In this document: positions 9,606 through 17,789 of the stretch, piece by piece
Layout: every line of letters begins with the position of its first letter
How positions within the stretch are numbered: position 1 is the stretch's first letter
Made by a program: the position numbers and the translations under genes
DNA from: Halostella limicola
GTDB taxonomy: Archaea; Halobacteriota; Halobacteria; Halobacteriales; Natronoarchaeaceae
NCBI RefSeq assembly: GCF_003675875.1
Contig: NZ_RCDI01000003.1
Location: 310,001-374,000 of the forward strand
Direction: 5' to 3'
Length of the DNA stretch: 64,000 nucleotides
Notes under the pieces: generated by a model
Database searches by the model: none
What the model was told of the DNA's origin: nothing
The model's input: only the letters and a program-made list of their open reading frames with translations

Positions 9606-9989
9606 ATGGCGAAGGAAGTCCACAGCGTCTCCGAAGAGGGGTACAGCACGACGAGCCAGATCCGAGACTTCGAGTCGACCATCGACGCGCAGGGGGAGGA
9701 CGGGCCGGACACGCTCGAGGCGCTCCTCTCCGCGTACGCCGCCTGTTACGTGCCCGCGCTCCGCGTCGGCGCGCAGCAGCGCGACGCCGGCGACCTCGGC
9801 CGGATCGACATCGACGCGACGGGCGAACTGAACGACGACGACAAGCTGGAGTCGATCAGCTTCGACGTCAGCACGGACGGGGACCTCGACGGCGACAAGA
9901 AGGAGGCCGTGATCGAGCGCGCCCACGAGCTCTGCAAGGTCGGGGACGCGCTCAAGGAGAGCCTCGAAGCCGACGTGACGATCCAGTGA
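9606..9989 (+). CDS. OsmC-family protein
   Basis: A 127-residue OsmC/Ohr-like protein. Such proteins are dimeric thiol-dependent peroxidases reducing organic hydroperoxides in the cytoplasm. Two cysteines occur at family positions, in LLSAYAACYVPALR on the central helix and in AHELCKVGDAL near the C-terminus. The region between carries the beta-strand pattern IDIDATGEL / ESISFDVSTDG. Which OsmC subfamily it belongs to is not clear, so the exact substrate is unknown. Confidence 0.82.
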   Translation: MAKEVHSVSEEGYSTTSQIRDFESTIDAQGEDGPDTLEALLSAYAACYVPALRVGAQQRDAGDLGRIDIDATGELNDDDKLESISFDVSTDGDLDGDKKEAVIERAHELCKVGDALKESLEADVTIQ

Positions 9990-10101
9990 CCGACCTGCCG
10001 ACCGGATAGCCGAACGGCCGACCGCGGCGAGCAAGTCCGCGGTCAGCGGTCGGCGGTCGCCGGGGGAAACCCTGATACTGCTTCTCTCCCAACCGACGGG
10101 T

Positions 10102-10560
10102 ATGGCAGACAGCGAGTGGACCGACCGCATCGTCGGCGATCGGATGACGGTCGATCAGGAGTTCTCCCAGCACGTCCGCAACTCTCAGTTCTCCAACCAG
10201 GAGTGGGGGATGATCATGACCGCCGTCGAACTGGAGATCGAGAACCCGGACGACCCCGAGGCCGCCCGCATCGTCGCCGACACGAGCAAAATCGGGCAGG
10301 TGCTGCCGGCCATCGAGGAGTCGCGCTCAAAGATGGGCCAGATGGGCGGCGCCGGCGGCGGGGGGGCCGGCGGGGCCTCCTCCGGCGGCGGCTTCCTCGA
10401 CGGGATCAAGAACGCGCTCGGCCTCGGAGGCGGCAGCGGCGGGAACGACGAGCGCGAGCGGGCCGCCGTGTCGCTCGCACAGGACTACGCGGACGAGTTA
10501 CAGTCCCATCTCGAACAGCGGGGGAAGTGGGAGGAGATCCGGACGGTCGCCCAGCGCTAG
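10102..10560 (+). CDS. DUF5799-like haloarchaeal protein with Gly-rich linker
   Basis: A 152-residue soluble protein. Residues 1-75 form a conserved block (MADSEWTDRIVGDRMTVDQ and EWGMIMTAVELEIENPDDPE). A Gly/Ser-rich linker (about 82-100) and a helical tail ending in QSHLEQRGKWEEIRTVAQR follow. I believe it belongs to the haloarchaeal DUF5799 group; no function is known. Its stop codon shares four bases (CTAG) with the stop of the convergent small gene downstream, so the two genes are packed tail to tail. Confidence 0.75.
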   Translation: MADSEWTDRIVGDRMTVDQEFSQHVRNSQFSNQEWGMIMTAVELEIENPDDPEAARIVADTSKIGQVLPAIEESRSKMGQMGGAGGGGAGGASSGGGFLDGIKNALGLGGGSGGNDERERAAVSLAQDYADELQSHLEQRGKWEEIRTVAQR

Positions 10561-10703
10561 CCGTCGCCCGAGTGAAACAGGGTCAGCTCCTCGGCCTGAT
10601 AGATGTTGATCAGTTCGTTGACGAGGTCGTCGTAGGTCTCGTCGTCGACGCGCAGGCCGTCCAGACGCTCGACGGTCTCCTCGTCCAGATGCACCTTGGG
10701 CAT
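10557..10703 (-). CDS. Small conserved haloarchaeal protein, CopG/RHH-like (DUF7557-like)
   Basis: A 48-residue ORF starting MPKVHLDEETVERLDGLRV and ending ELTLFHSGDG. The opening beta strand followed by two helices (ETYDDLVNELINIYQ) resembles a ribbon-helix-helix or antitoxin-type fold. A TATA-like box (GCTTAAGG, minus strand, near 10728-10736) sits about 28 bases upstream, so the transcript is probably leaderless. It shares four bases with the convergent gene before it. Haloarchaeal genomes often carry this small protein; function is unknown. Confidence 0.7.
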   Translation of the reverse strand: MPKVHLDEETVERLDGLRVDDETYDDLVNELINIYQAEELTLFHSGDG

Positions 10704-10823
10704 GGTTGAGTTAACGCGGGGGACCGCCTTAAGCGTGGCCCGCGTTAGCGGGCGACGGGAGAGGGGATCGACGAGGAGCGGCGTCGCTGCCGGGGCGTTC
10801 CGGCGTCGAAAACGGCGGCGGCG

Positions 10824-11006
10824 TCACTCCTCCTCGCGGAGCTCCTCCAGCTCCTGACGGGTCTTCTCGCGACCCTTCTTGAACTCGCCTATCGCCTCCC
10901 CGCTGGAGCGGGCGAGCTTCGGGATCTTCTGCGCACCGAACAGGAGCGCCGCGAGCAGCAGTATCGCGACGAGTTCGACGCCGCCGGGCGCCGCAAACAG
11001 TGGCAT
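10824..11006 (-). CDS. tatA: Twin-arginine translocase subunit TatA/TatE
   Basis: A 60-residue TatA-family protein. It has a short N-tail, a single membrane helix (VELVAILLLAALLFGAQK), the conserved hinge IPKLARSSGEAIGEFKKG, and a charged amphipathic C-tail ending REEE. TatA oligomers form the conduit for folded Tat substrates such as the subtilase in this window. The ATG at 11006 (MPLFAAPGG) fits the family; a GTG at 11021 would add five residues and cannot be excluded. Confidence 0.88.
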   Translation of the reverse strand: MPLFAAPGGVELVAILLLAALLFGAQKIPKLARSSGEAIGEFKKGREKTRQELEELREEE

Positions 11007-11103
11007 TGCTGTCTCTATCACTGTCGTACACCCACGACGTACTACGTCCTGAGGAAAGTAGTATTTTCTCGTCTCCGCGAGCGGTCCGCGGGTGCCGGCG
11101 CGC

Positions 11104-12084
11104 TCAGAGTTCGTCGACGATAGCGTTCGTCACGTCCTCGGTCGTCCCGTCCCCGCCCAGATCCGGGGTGCGCGGCCCCTCGTCGAGGACGGTCTCGGTC
11201 GCGTCGCGGACGCGTTCGGCCGCGTCCCCGTGGCCGAGGTGGTCCAGCAGCATCGCGGCCGAGAGGATCATCGCAGTGGGGTTGGCGACGCCCTGACCGG
11301 CGATGTCCGGCGCGGAACCGTGGACCGGTTCGAACAGGGCGTTGTCCGACCCGACGTTGGCAGACGGGAGCAGGCCGAGGCCGCCGACGAGCCCCGCGGC
11401 GAGGTCGGAGAGCACGTCCCCCGCGAGGTTCGGGCAGATGACGACGCCGTAGTCTTCGGGGTGCATGACGAGGTGCATCGCCAGCGCGTCCATCAGTGCC
11501 GTGTCGTAGTCCGCGCCGCGCTCCTCGGCGACTTCCTCCACCGTTTCGAGGAACAGGCCGTCGGTGGTGCGCATCACGTTCGCCTTGTGCGCGATGGTGA
11601 CGTCGTCGTAGCCGTTCTCCTCGGCGTAGTCGAAGCCGAACTCGGCGATGTCGCGGGACGCCTCCTCAGTGATGACGCGCGTGAGCGTCGTGACGCCCTC
11701 GGTTATCTCCGACTCGATGCCCGAGTACACGCCCTCCGTGTTCTCCCGTATGAACACGAGGTCGGTGTCCGCCTGCACGGCGTCGAGGCCGGGGTAGGTC
11801 ACCGCCGGGCGGACGTTCGCGAACGACCCGACGACGTCGCGCAGCGGGAGGATCACGTCGGCAGCCGTCTCGCCGGCCGCGCCGAACAGCGTCGCGTCGG
11901 CGTTCGCGGCGAGGTCCCGCGTCTCCTGCGGCAGGGCCTCGCCCGTCTCCTCCTTCACCGCGTCACCGGCCTCGCCCTCGACGAACTCGAAGTCGACGTC
12001 GAGCGCTTCGAGCACCGCGACCGCCGCGGGCGTCACTTCCTGGCCGATCCCGTCACCGGGGATGACGGCAATTTCGTGGGTCAT
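11104..12084 (-). CDS. leuB: 3-isopropylmalate dehydrogenase
   Basis: A 326-residue NAD-dependent beta-decarboxylating dehydrogenase converting 3-isopropylmalate to 2-oxoisocaproate precursor in leucine synthesis. The start [17 protein letters not shown] is characteristic. [12 protein letters not shown], the Tyr/Lys region [15 protein letters not shown], and [20 protein letters not shown] (Asp metal ligands) are all present, as is the NAD-binding [13 protein letters not shown]. Homoisocitrate or isocitrate dehydrogenases are alternatives, but the adjacent leu/ilv genes settle it. It is cut off from leuD by two plus-strand genes, so it likely has its own promoter in the 12085-12300 region. Confidence 0.93.
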   Translation of the reverse strand: MTHEIAVIPGDGIGQEVTPAAVAVLEALDVDFEFVEGEAGDAVKEETGEALPQETRDLAANADATLFGAAGETAADVILPLRDVVGSFANVRPAVTYPGLDAVQADTDLVFIRENTEGVYSGIESEITEGVTTLTRVITEEASRDIAEFGFDYAEENGYDDVTIAHKANVMRTTDGLFLETVEEVAEERGADYDTALMDALAMHLVMHPEDYGVVICPNLAGDVLSDLAAGLVGGLGLLPSANVGSDNALFEPVHGSAPDIAGQGVANPTAMILSAAMLLDHLGHGDAAERVRDATETVLDEGPRTPDLGGDGTTEDVTNAIVDEL

Positions 12085-12489
12085 TGCTCTCTCCGACGCA
12101 TTCGGGGTTGGAAAGGGGTTCGGTATCGGCAGGTGTTCTGCCCGCGACGGGGCGGGTCGCCGGCGGTGGTTCGGTTGGCCACCGCAGCGCTCGCCCGTCC
12201 GCGACGGTCGAAACGGGTATCTCACCCCAAGCTATTTATCCCCGGGTGCCGAATTATTACACAGAGAGTGCAGTCGGAATGAAACCGGTGTTTTCTTGTA
12301 GGAGTTCCCTGTAGCTACTGCTCCGGCGCTCGAAACCCGACCCGTCACGGCCTCGATCGGCCGTCGAGCAGCGTTCAGTGACCGCGCTGTCCACCGCGGA
12401 GTGGCGACGCTGGACCGGACCGGGACGGCTACTGCGCCGGTCGGCCGCCGAGGCGTATCGCTCCCCGAACGACCCGCGACTCACAACCC
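12085..12489. other. 405-bp intergenic region with a promoter and possible small transcript
   Basis: No ordinary gene is visible here. On the plus strand a TATA-like box GCTATTTATC (12231-12240) would start a transcript near 12262. This runs through a short ORF MKPVFSCRSSL (ATG 12278) and GC-rich sequence with a small inverted repeat CGGCC/GGCCG near 12350. It could be the long 5' leader of the NUDIX gene (about 230 bases), a small RNA, or an uncoding remnant. The leuB promoter must also lie at its left end. Nothing else is evident. Confidence 0.35.
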
Positions 12490-13053
12490 ATGGAACGACA
12501 CACATCCGCGTCCGACGGCCCCGCTGACGATACCGCCTTCCTCGACGAGATCACGGACCCCGCCGAACTCGCCGACCTCCCCGCCGTCGAGCACAGCGAG
12601 GAGACGTTCGTCCACGAGAGCGAGGACTACTGCGAGGCCGGCTACGCGGGCCGGGCGATCGTCGGCGTCGTGACCGACGACGGGGTCCTCGCCCTCGTCG
12701 ACGCCGAGGAACCCGCCGCGGTGCTCCCGAACGGGAAGGTCGAACCCGGCGAGGACTACGTCGCCGCCGGCGAGCGAGCCGTCGAGGAGGCGACGGGCGT
12801 CCCCGTCCGTATCGAGGCGCCGGTGTACGTCCGCACGGTGCGCCACAGGATCGAGGACGAGGACGCCCTCGACGAGACGACGCGACACGTCGTCTTCCGG
12901 GCGACGCCGGCGACAGATAACCCCAAACCGGCCGCTTCGGCGGCGGCCGACCTCGACGCGGACGTGACCGCGACCTGGCTCTCGGAGCTACCGGAAGACC
13001 TCGCGAACGCCGGGATGCAGTCGGCGAACGACGTCGCCCGGTTCCTCGACTGA
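12490..13053 (+). CDS. NUDIX-domain protein with degenerate Nudix box
   Basis: A 187-residue NUDIX-fold protein. The expected box (GX5EX7REUXEEXGU) is represented by GKVEPGEDYVAAGERAVEE followed by ATGV. The first Gly and Glu, the Arg, one Glu of the EE pair and the last Gly are kept, but the Glu after Arg and the second Glu are Ala. Activity on nucleoside diphosphate derivatives is therefore uncertain. The N-terminal 35 residues are haloarchaeal-type and acidic. The C-terminal half (TWLSELPEDLANAGMQ) follows the usual NUDIX helix. It lies on the opposite strand from the flanking leu genes. Confidence 0.75.
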   Translation: MERHTSASDGPADDTAFLDEITDPAELADLPAVEHSEETFVHESEDYCEAGYAGRAIVGVVTDDGVLALVDAEEPAAVLPNGKVEPGEDYVAAGERAVEEATGVPVRIEAPVYVRTVRHRIEDEDALDETTRHVVFRATPATDNPKPAASAAADLDADVTATWLSELPEDLANAGMQSANDVARFLD

Positions 13054-13101
13054 GGGCCGTTTCGGCACTGCGCGACGACCAGCGACTCCACCCCCGTTTT
13101 C

Positions 13102-13814
13102 ATGACTGACGACACCCACGACGACACGATCGACTGGAACCAGTTCTGGCGCGAGGCGGACGACGACGCTCGCGAGAGCGCCGTCCCGAGCGCGCACCAC
13201 GTGCGCGGGATGCTCGCCGACTTCTTCGCCGAGAAGGGCGCCCCCGACTCGTTCGCGTCGGTCGGGTGCGGCCCGGGCGTCGTCGCCTTCGACGTGGCCG
13301 AACGCCACCCCGCGACGACCGTGGTCGGGTACGACGCCGCCGAACCGATCCTGGCGGAGAACCGCGAGCGGGCACGCGAAGACTGAGTCGAAAACGTGCG
13401 GTTCGAGCGCGCCGTCCTCCCCGAGTTCGACCCCGGCCGGGCGTTCGACTGCGTGCTCTGTTACGGCACGCTCTGTTACGTCTCCGAGTCCGAGCGCGCG
13501 CTCCGGAACCTGTACGACGCCGTCGCGCCCGGCGGCTATCTGGTTCTCGGGTACATGAACCGACTCGCCGCGCGCACCACCGGCGCGTCCTCCGAAAAGC
13601 CGAGGCCGAAGCCGACGGGAACGAGGCCGACGAAGCGGCGCTGGAACGCCGTCGAGAGCGGTTCGAACTCGTCCGCGAGGGGGAGAGCACGCTCTCGTAC
13701 CGGCGGATACGCGACGCGCTCGGCACGTGGCCGAGGAGCTTCTGGGAAGTGACCGACAAGCCCGAGAAGCGGTGGGCGTGGCGGCACGCGCCGACGGTGT
13801 GGGTACCGAAGTAG
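13102..13814 (+). pseudogene. Class I SAM methyltransferase, disrupted by a nonsense codon and a frameshift
   Basis: The first 94 residues carry motif I (FASVGCGPGVVAFDVAERHP), then an in-frame TGA (13384-13386) interrupts. It is probably a GGA glycine codon changed at its first base, since the same frame resumes with VENVRFERAVLPEFDP and continues to GGYLVLGYMNRLAART. Near 13575-13590 the reading moves to another frame (one base missing), which gives RRVLRKAEAEADGNEADEA and ends with WAWRHAPTVWVPK at 13814. Two independent lesions suggest real decay. The intact ancestor would be about 237 residues. The substrate is unknown. It is convergent with leuD, seven bases apart. Confidence 0.8.
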
Positions 13815-13821
13815 TACGGCG

Positions 13822-14457
13822 CTACTCCGCCTCGGGGATGGCCGAGTCCTCGACGTACGGCAGTTCCTCGGCCTTCTCGCGCACCGCGCCGGCGTTCGAT
13901 TTCATCAGCGCGGTGGTGTCCCAGACGCCGTCGACCAGCGCCTTCCGCTGGGCGTCGTCGACGGTGACGTCGACGGTCTCGTCGCCGTAGGTGACCGTCT
14001 CCGCCTCGACGTCGACCGCGATCTCGCCGTCCGGGTTCTCGTCGACCCAGTCCTGCAGGTCCTCGATAGTCTCGCTGTCGGCGGTGACGGTCGGAATGCC
14101 GAGGGCGAGACAGTTGCCCGCGAAGATCTCCGCGAACGACTCGCCGATGATGGCGTCGATGCCCCAGCGCATCAGCGCCTGCGGGGCGTGCTCGCGGGAG
14201 GAGCCGCAGCCGAAGTTCGCGTTGACCACCATCACCGAGGAGTCCTGGAACCGCTCCTCGTTGAACGGGTGGTCCTTCTGGTTGTCCTCCTCGTCGAACC
14301 GCAGGTCGAAGAAGGCGAATTCGCCCAGGCCGTCGAAGGTGACGACCTTCATGAACCGCGCGGGGATGATCTGGTCCGTGTCGATGTCGTTCCCGCGGAT
14401 CGGGATGCCCGACCCGGAGACGTAGTCGACCTCGGGGATCTCGACCTCGTCGCTCAT
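13822..14457 (-). CDS. leuD: 3-isopropylmalate dehydratase small subunit
   Basis: A 211-residue swivel-domain subunit that pairs with LeuC to isomerise 2- to 3-isopropylmalate. The family signatures [16 protein letters not shown] and [14 protein letters not shown] are present, and [12 protein letters not shown] follows. The length is normal. The ATG overlaps the leuC stop by four bases (ATGA), giving a fixed one-to-one subunit ratio by coupled translation. Family members can be citraconate or homoaconitate subunits; the location inside the leu/ilv operon supports LeuD. Confidence 0.95.
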   Translation of the reverse strand: MSDEVEIPEVDYVSGSGIPIRGNDIDTDQIIPARFMKVVTFDGLGEFAFFDLRFDEEDNQKDHPFNEERFQDSSVMVVNANFGCGSSREHAPQALMRWGIDAIIGESFAEIFAGNCLALGIPTVTADSETIEDLQDWVDENPDGEIAVDVEAETVTYGDETVDVTVDDAQRKALVDGVWDTTALMKSNAGAVREKAEELPYVEDSAIPEAE

Positions 14458-15875
14458 GCCGTCGTCACCTCCTTCAGGTCGCGCACGTCGGAGACCTCGC
14501 CGGTGATCGCCGCGGCGGCGACCATCCGGGGGTTCATCAGAACGGTGCGGCCGTCCTTGCTCCCCTGCCGGCCGACGAAGTTCCGGTTCGACGAGGACGC
14601 ACAGGCCTCGTCGCCCTCCAGCTGGTCCTCGTTCATGCCGAGACACATCGAGCAGCCGGCGTTGCGCCACTCGAAGCCGGCCTCCTCGAAGACGTCCTTC
14701 AGACCCTCCTCCTCGGCGGCCTTCTGGACGCGCTGGCTGCCGGGGACGACCATCGCGCGGACGTCGTCGTGGACCTCGCGGCCCTCGACGATGCGGGCCG
14801 CGCGGCGCAGGTCTGGCAGGCGGGCGTTGGTACAGGACCCGAGGAAGGCCACGTCGATGTCGTAGCCCTCCATCCGTTCGCCGGGCTCGACGCGCATGTG
14901 CTCCTGCGCGCGCCGGGCGGTGTCCCGCTTCTCCTCGGGCAGTTCCTCGGGCGACGGGATCGGGTCCGTGATGCCGATGCCCTGTCCGGGCGTGGTGCCC
15001 CACGTGACGACCGGTTCGAGCTCGTTCGCGTCGATCGTGACGACGTCGTCGTACTCGGCGTCCTCGTCCGAACGGATCGACTCCCAGTACGGCTTGAGCT
15101 CGTCGAACTTCTCGGGGTTCTCCCGGAAGTAGTCCGTCTCCTTCAGCCACTCGTAGGTGGTCTCGTCCGGGTTGACGTAGCCCGCGCGGGCGCCGCCCTC
15201 GATGGACATGTTGCAGATCGACATCCGCCCCTCCATGCCGAGGTTCTCGATGGCCTCGCCGGCGTACTCGTACACGTAGCCGACGCCGCCCTCGGTGCCG
15301 AGGCGGCGGATGATCTCCAGGATGACGTCCTTCGCCTCGACGCCCTCGCCGAGCTCGCCGTCGACCTGGATCTTGCGGACCTTCTGTTTCTCCATCGCGA
15401 CGGTGCCGGTCGCGAGGACGTCGCGGATCTGGCTGGTGCCGATCCCGAACGCCAGCGCGCCGAACGCGCCGTGGGTGGAGGTGTGACTGTCGCCGCAGAC
15501 GATCGTCTTGCCGGGCTGGGTGATCCCCTGTTCCGGGCCGATGACGTGGACGATGCCCTGGTCGCCCGTCGTCGGGTCGGAGAAGTCGATGCCCGCGTCG
15601 CGGACGTTCTCCTCCAGTTCGGCCATCATCTCCTCGGCCGCGTCCTCCTCGTAGGGGCGGGACTGGTCCGCGGTCGGAACGATGTGGTCGACCGTCGCGT
15701 GGGTGAGTTCGGGGTAGGCGACCTCCAGGTCCCGCTCGCGGAGCATGCCGAACGCCTGCGGGCTGGTCACCTCGTGGATGAGGTGGAGGCCGACGAACAG
15801 CTGGTCCTGTCCGGTCGGCAGTTCGGTCACCTTGTGTCGCTCCCAGACCTTATCGTACAGCGTGCCGTCACTCAT
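14454..15875 (-). CDS. leuC: 3-isopropylmalate dehydratase large subunit
   Basis: A 473-residue aconitase-family subunit with a [4Fe-4S] cluster. It carries [20 protein letters not shown], the cluster cysteines in GSCTNARL and CSMCLGMN, and the C-terminal [12 protein letters not shown] substrate-binding motif. The length corresponds to the long, bacterial-type LeuC. It overlaps both neighbours by four bases (ATGA), so translation of the small protein upstream, leuC and leuD is likely coupled. Confidence 0.95.
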   Translation of the reverse strand: MSDGTLYDKVWERHKVTELPTGQDQLFVGLHLIHEVTSPQAFGMLRERDLEVAYPELTHATVDHIVPTADQSRPYEEDAAEEMMAELEENVRDAGIDFSDPTTGDQGIVHVIGPEQGITQPGKTIVCGDSHTSTHGAFGALAFGIGTSQIRDVLATGTVAMEKQKVRKIQVDGELGEGVEAKDVILEIIRRLGTEGGVGYVYEYAGEAIENLGMEGRMSICNMSIEGGARAGYVNPDETTYEWLKETDYFRENPEKFDELKPYWESIRSDEDAEYDDVVTIDANELEPVVTWGTTPGQGIGITDPIPSPEELPEEKRDTARRAQEHMRVEPGERMEGYDIDVAFLGSCTNARLPDLRRAARIVEGREVHDDVRAMVVPGSQRVQKAAEEEGLKDVFEEAGFEWRNAGCSMCLGMNEDQLEGDEACASSSNRNFVGRQGSKDGRTVLMNPRMVAAAAITGEVSDVRDLKEVTTA

Positions 15876-16126
15876 TCTTCGGCTACGTCTCCTGTGCCGT
15901 CGTCGTGTTCCCGACCCCGCTCGAAGACGCGGTTCGCGCCCTCGCCGTGGGGGTCGTCGTGGCTCACGTCGCGCATCTCGTCTTCGGGCTGTGCGTCCTC
16001 CTCCGGCGTTGGTTCTGCTTCCGCTTCACCGCCGTCGGCGACGACGGTCGGTCCGCGCCGGAACACGGTGCTGGCGGATCGGTCGTTGTACGGGTGCGTG
16101 TGGTCGACGTTTTTCATATCAGTCAT
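15872..16126 (-). CDS. Small acidic protein embedded in the ilvC-leuC junction, function unknown
   Basis: An 84-residue hydrophilic protein between ilvC and leuC. The N-terminal part [19 protein letters not shown] has a His/Tyr/Asp-rich look; the rest is Glu/Pro-rich and probably disordered ([20 protein letters not shown]), then GANRVFERG repeats the VFRRG-like element near residue 20-25. It overlaps the end of ilvC by eight bases and the start of leuC by four, so it is translated with both. A second ATG at 16117 is possible. Haloarchaeal ilv/leu operons seem to keep a small ORF here; no function is known. Confidence 0.7.
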   Translation of the reverse strand: MTDMKNVDHTHPYNDRSASTVFRRGPTVVADGGEAEAEPTPEEDAQPEDEMRDVSHDDPHGEGANRVFERGREHDDGTGDVAEE

Positions 16127-17168
16127 CGGCTCTCACTTGTTCTTTCTCGGTGTCTGATTCGCTCTCTTCCTCGGCCCACGCGAACAGGTCACGCAGGCGC
16201 GCGCCGACGTCCTCGATCTCGTGGTCCTTCTCGGCCTGCCGGAGCTGGGTGTAGCTCGGGCGGCCGGCCTGGTTCTCCGCGATCCACTCGCGGGCGAACT
16301 CGCCCGTCTGCACTTCCTCGAGCGTCTCCTCCATCTTCTCGCGTGCGTGGTCGTCGACGATCTCGTCGCCCTTGACGAGGCCGCCGTACTCGGCGGTGTC
16401 GGAGACGGAGTCCCACATCCCGCCGAGCCCGCCCTCGTACATCAGGTCGACGATGAGCTTCAGCTCGTTCAGGCACTCGAAGTACGCCATCTCGGGGCTG
16501 TAGCCAGCGTCGACGAGCGTCTCGTAGCCGTGCTTGACGAGGCTGGTGACGCCGCCGCAGAGGACGGCCTGCTCTCCGAAGAGGTCGGTCTCGACCTCCT
16601 CCTGGAACGTCGTCTCGATGACGCCCGCGCGGGTGCAGCCGATGCCCTCGGCGTACGCCAGCGCCTCCTCCTTGGCCTCGCCGGTGACGTCCTGGTAGAC
16701 GGCGATGAGGCCGGGCGTCCCCTGGTTCTGCTCGTAGTTGCGCCGCACGAGGTGGCCCGGTGACTTCGGCGCGACCATCGTCACGTCGACGTGCTCCGGC
16801 GGCTCGATCTGGTTGTAGTGGATGTTGAACCCGTGGGCGAACTGCAGGGTGTCGCCCTCGTCCAGTTCGTCCTCGATGGCCTCGAAGACGGCGGACTGGA
16901 CGGTGTCGGGCACGAGGACGGAGACGACGTCCGCCGCCGCCGCCGCGTCGTCCGGGGTCGCGACGTTCAGTCCCGCGTCCTCGGCGGCCTCGCGCGAGGA
17001 GGAGTCCTCGCGCAGGCCGACGACCACGTCCACGCCGCTCTCGTGCAGGTTGAGCGCGTGGGCGTGGCCCTGGCTGCCGTAGCCAAGGACGGCCACGGTC
17101 TTGTCCTCGATCGCCGCACTGTTCGCGTCCTCGTCGTAGTATACCGTCGTGGTGAATTCTTCCGTCAT
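16119..17168 (-). CDS. ilvC: Ketol-acid reductoisomerase (class I)
   Basis: A 349-residue NADPH-dependent enzyme that isomerises and reduces acetolactate or acetohydroxybutyrate in valine, leucine and isoleucine synthesis. Rossmann motif [17 protein letters not shown] at about residues 29-45, [20 protein letters not shown], the metal-binding [14 protein letters not shown] and C-terminal [20 protein letters not shown] are all clear. The knotted C-terminal domain is the short class I form. The acidic tail ([15 protein letters not shown]) is a halophilic extension. It lies 28 bases after ilvN. Confidence 0.96.
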   Translation of the reverse strand: MTEEFTTTVYYDEDANSAAIEDKTVAVLGYGSQGHAHALNLHESGVDVVVGLREDSSSREAAEDAGLNVATPDDAAAAADVVSVLVPDTVQSAVFEAIEDELDEGDTLQFAHGFNIHYNQIEPPEHVDVTMVAPKSPGHLVRRNYEQNQGTPGLIAVYQDVTGEAKEEALAYAEGIGCTRAGVIETTFQEEVETDLFGEQAVLCGGVTSLVKHGYETLVDAGYSPEMAYFECLNELKLIVDLMYEGGLGGMWDSVSDTAEYGGLVKGDEIVDDHAREKMEETLEEVQTGEFAREWIAENQAGRPSYTQLRQAEKDHEIEDVGARLRDLFAWAEEESESDTEKEQVRADD

Positions 17169-17196
17169 TGGTGTCGATAGGGGGTGAACGCGTTCG

Positions 17197-17787
17197 TCAT
17201 TTCGTCTCCTCCGCGCCGCGTTCGAGCGCTGCGGTGCCGGTGCGGACGACCTCCAGGATCTCGAACCGCCGGAAGGTCTCGACCGCTGCCTCTACCTTCT
17301 GCCTGCTCCCCGTGATCTCGACGGTGACCGTCTCCTGGCTGACGTCGACGGCCTCGCCGCCGTACATCTCCGCGACGGACTGGACCTGGTCGGGTTTGTC
17401 GCCCTCGACCTTGATCAGCGCGAGCTCGCGCTGGGTCGCGTCGGTCTCCAGTTCCGTCACCGAGACGACGGGGATGAGCTTCTCCAGTTGCTTCTTCGCC
17501 TGTTCGATGCCCGGTTCGGGCTCCTCGATGACGAGGGTGATCCGGGCGCGGTTCTCCTCCTCGGTCGGTCCGACGGTGAGGCTCTCGATGTTGAACTGCC
17601 GCCGGGAGAACAGCCCCGAGACGGCGGCCAGCACGCCGGGCTCGTGTTTGACCGTCGCCGACAGCACCGCTCGCCGGGGCTCCGGCTCCGCCTCGACTGC
17701 GGGGTCGATGCGGACGCCTTGGGAGTTGCGGCGGCCGTCGGGGTGTGGTCGCTCGTCTGGCGACGGGCCGGGTAGTCCTCCTGTCAT
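17197..17787 (-). CDS. ilvN: Acetolactate synthase regulatory (small) subunit
   Basis: A 196-residue ACT-domain protein that binds the catalytic IlvB subunit and gives feedback inhibition by valine or other branched-chain amino acids. The first ACT domain follows a 35-residue halophilic N-terminal extension and reads [19 protein letters not shown] then [15 protein letters not shown]. The second domain ([14 protein letters not shown] to [10 protein letters not shown]) completes the long IlvN/IlvH type. The ATG is two bases after the ilvB stop, consistent with translational coupling. Confidence 0.93.
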   Translation of the reverse strand: MTGGLPGPSPDERPHPDGRRNSQGVRIDPAVEAEPEPRRAVLSATVKHEPGVLAAVSGLFSRRQFNIESLTVGPTEEENRARITLVIEEPEPGIEQAKKQLEKLIPVVSVTELETDATQRELALIKVEGDKPDQVQSVAEMYGGEAVDVSQETVTVEITGSRQKVEAAVETFRRFEILEVVRTGTAALERGAEETK

Positions 17788-17789
17788 GG

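Noticed and set aside
8690-9712. Upstream extension of the small protein at 8426 to 428 residues
   Set aside because: The extra part is the reverse of the UlaG-like and osmC region; the ATG at 8689 begins the plausible protein.
12255-12345. tRNA or SRP RNA gene
   Set aside because: No cloverleaf, TPsiC or CCA-like elements and no SRP Alu or S-domain motifs can be recognised.
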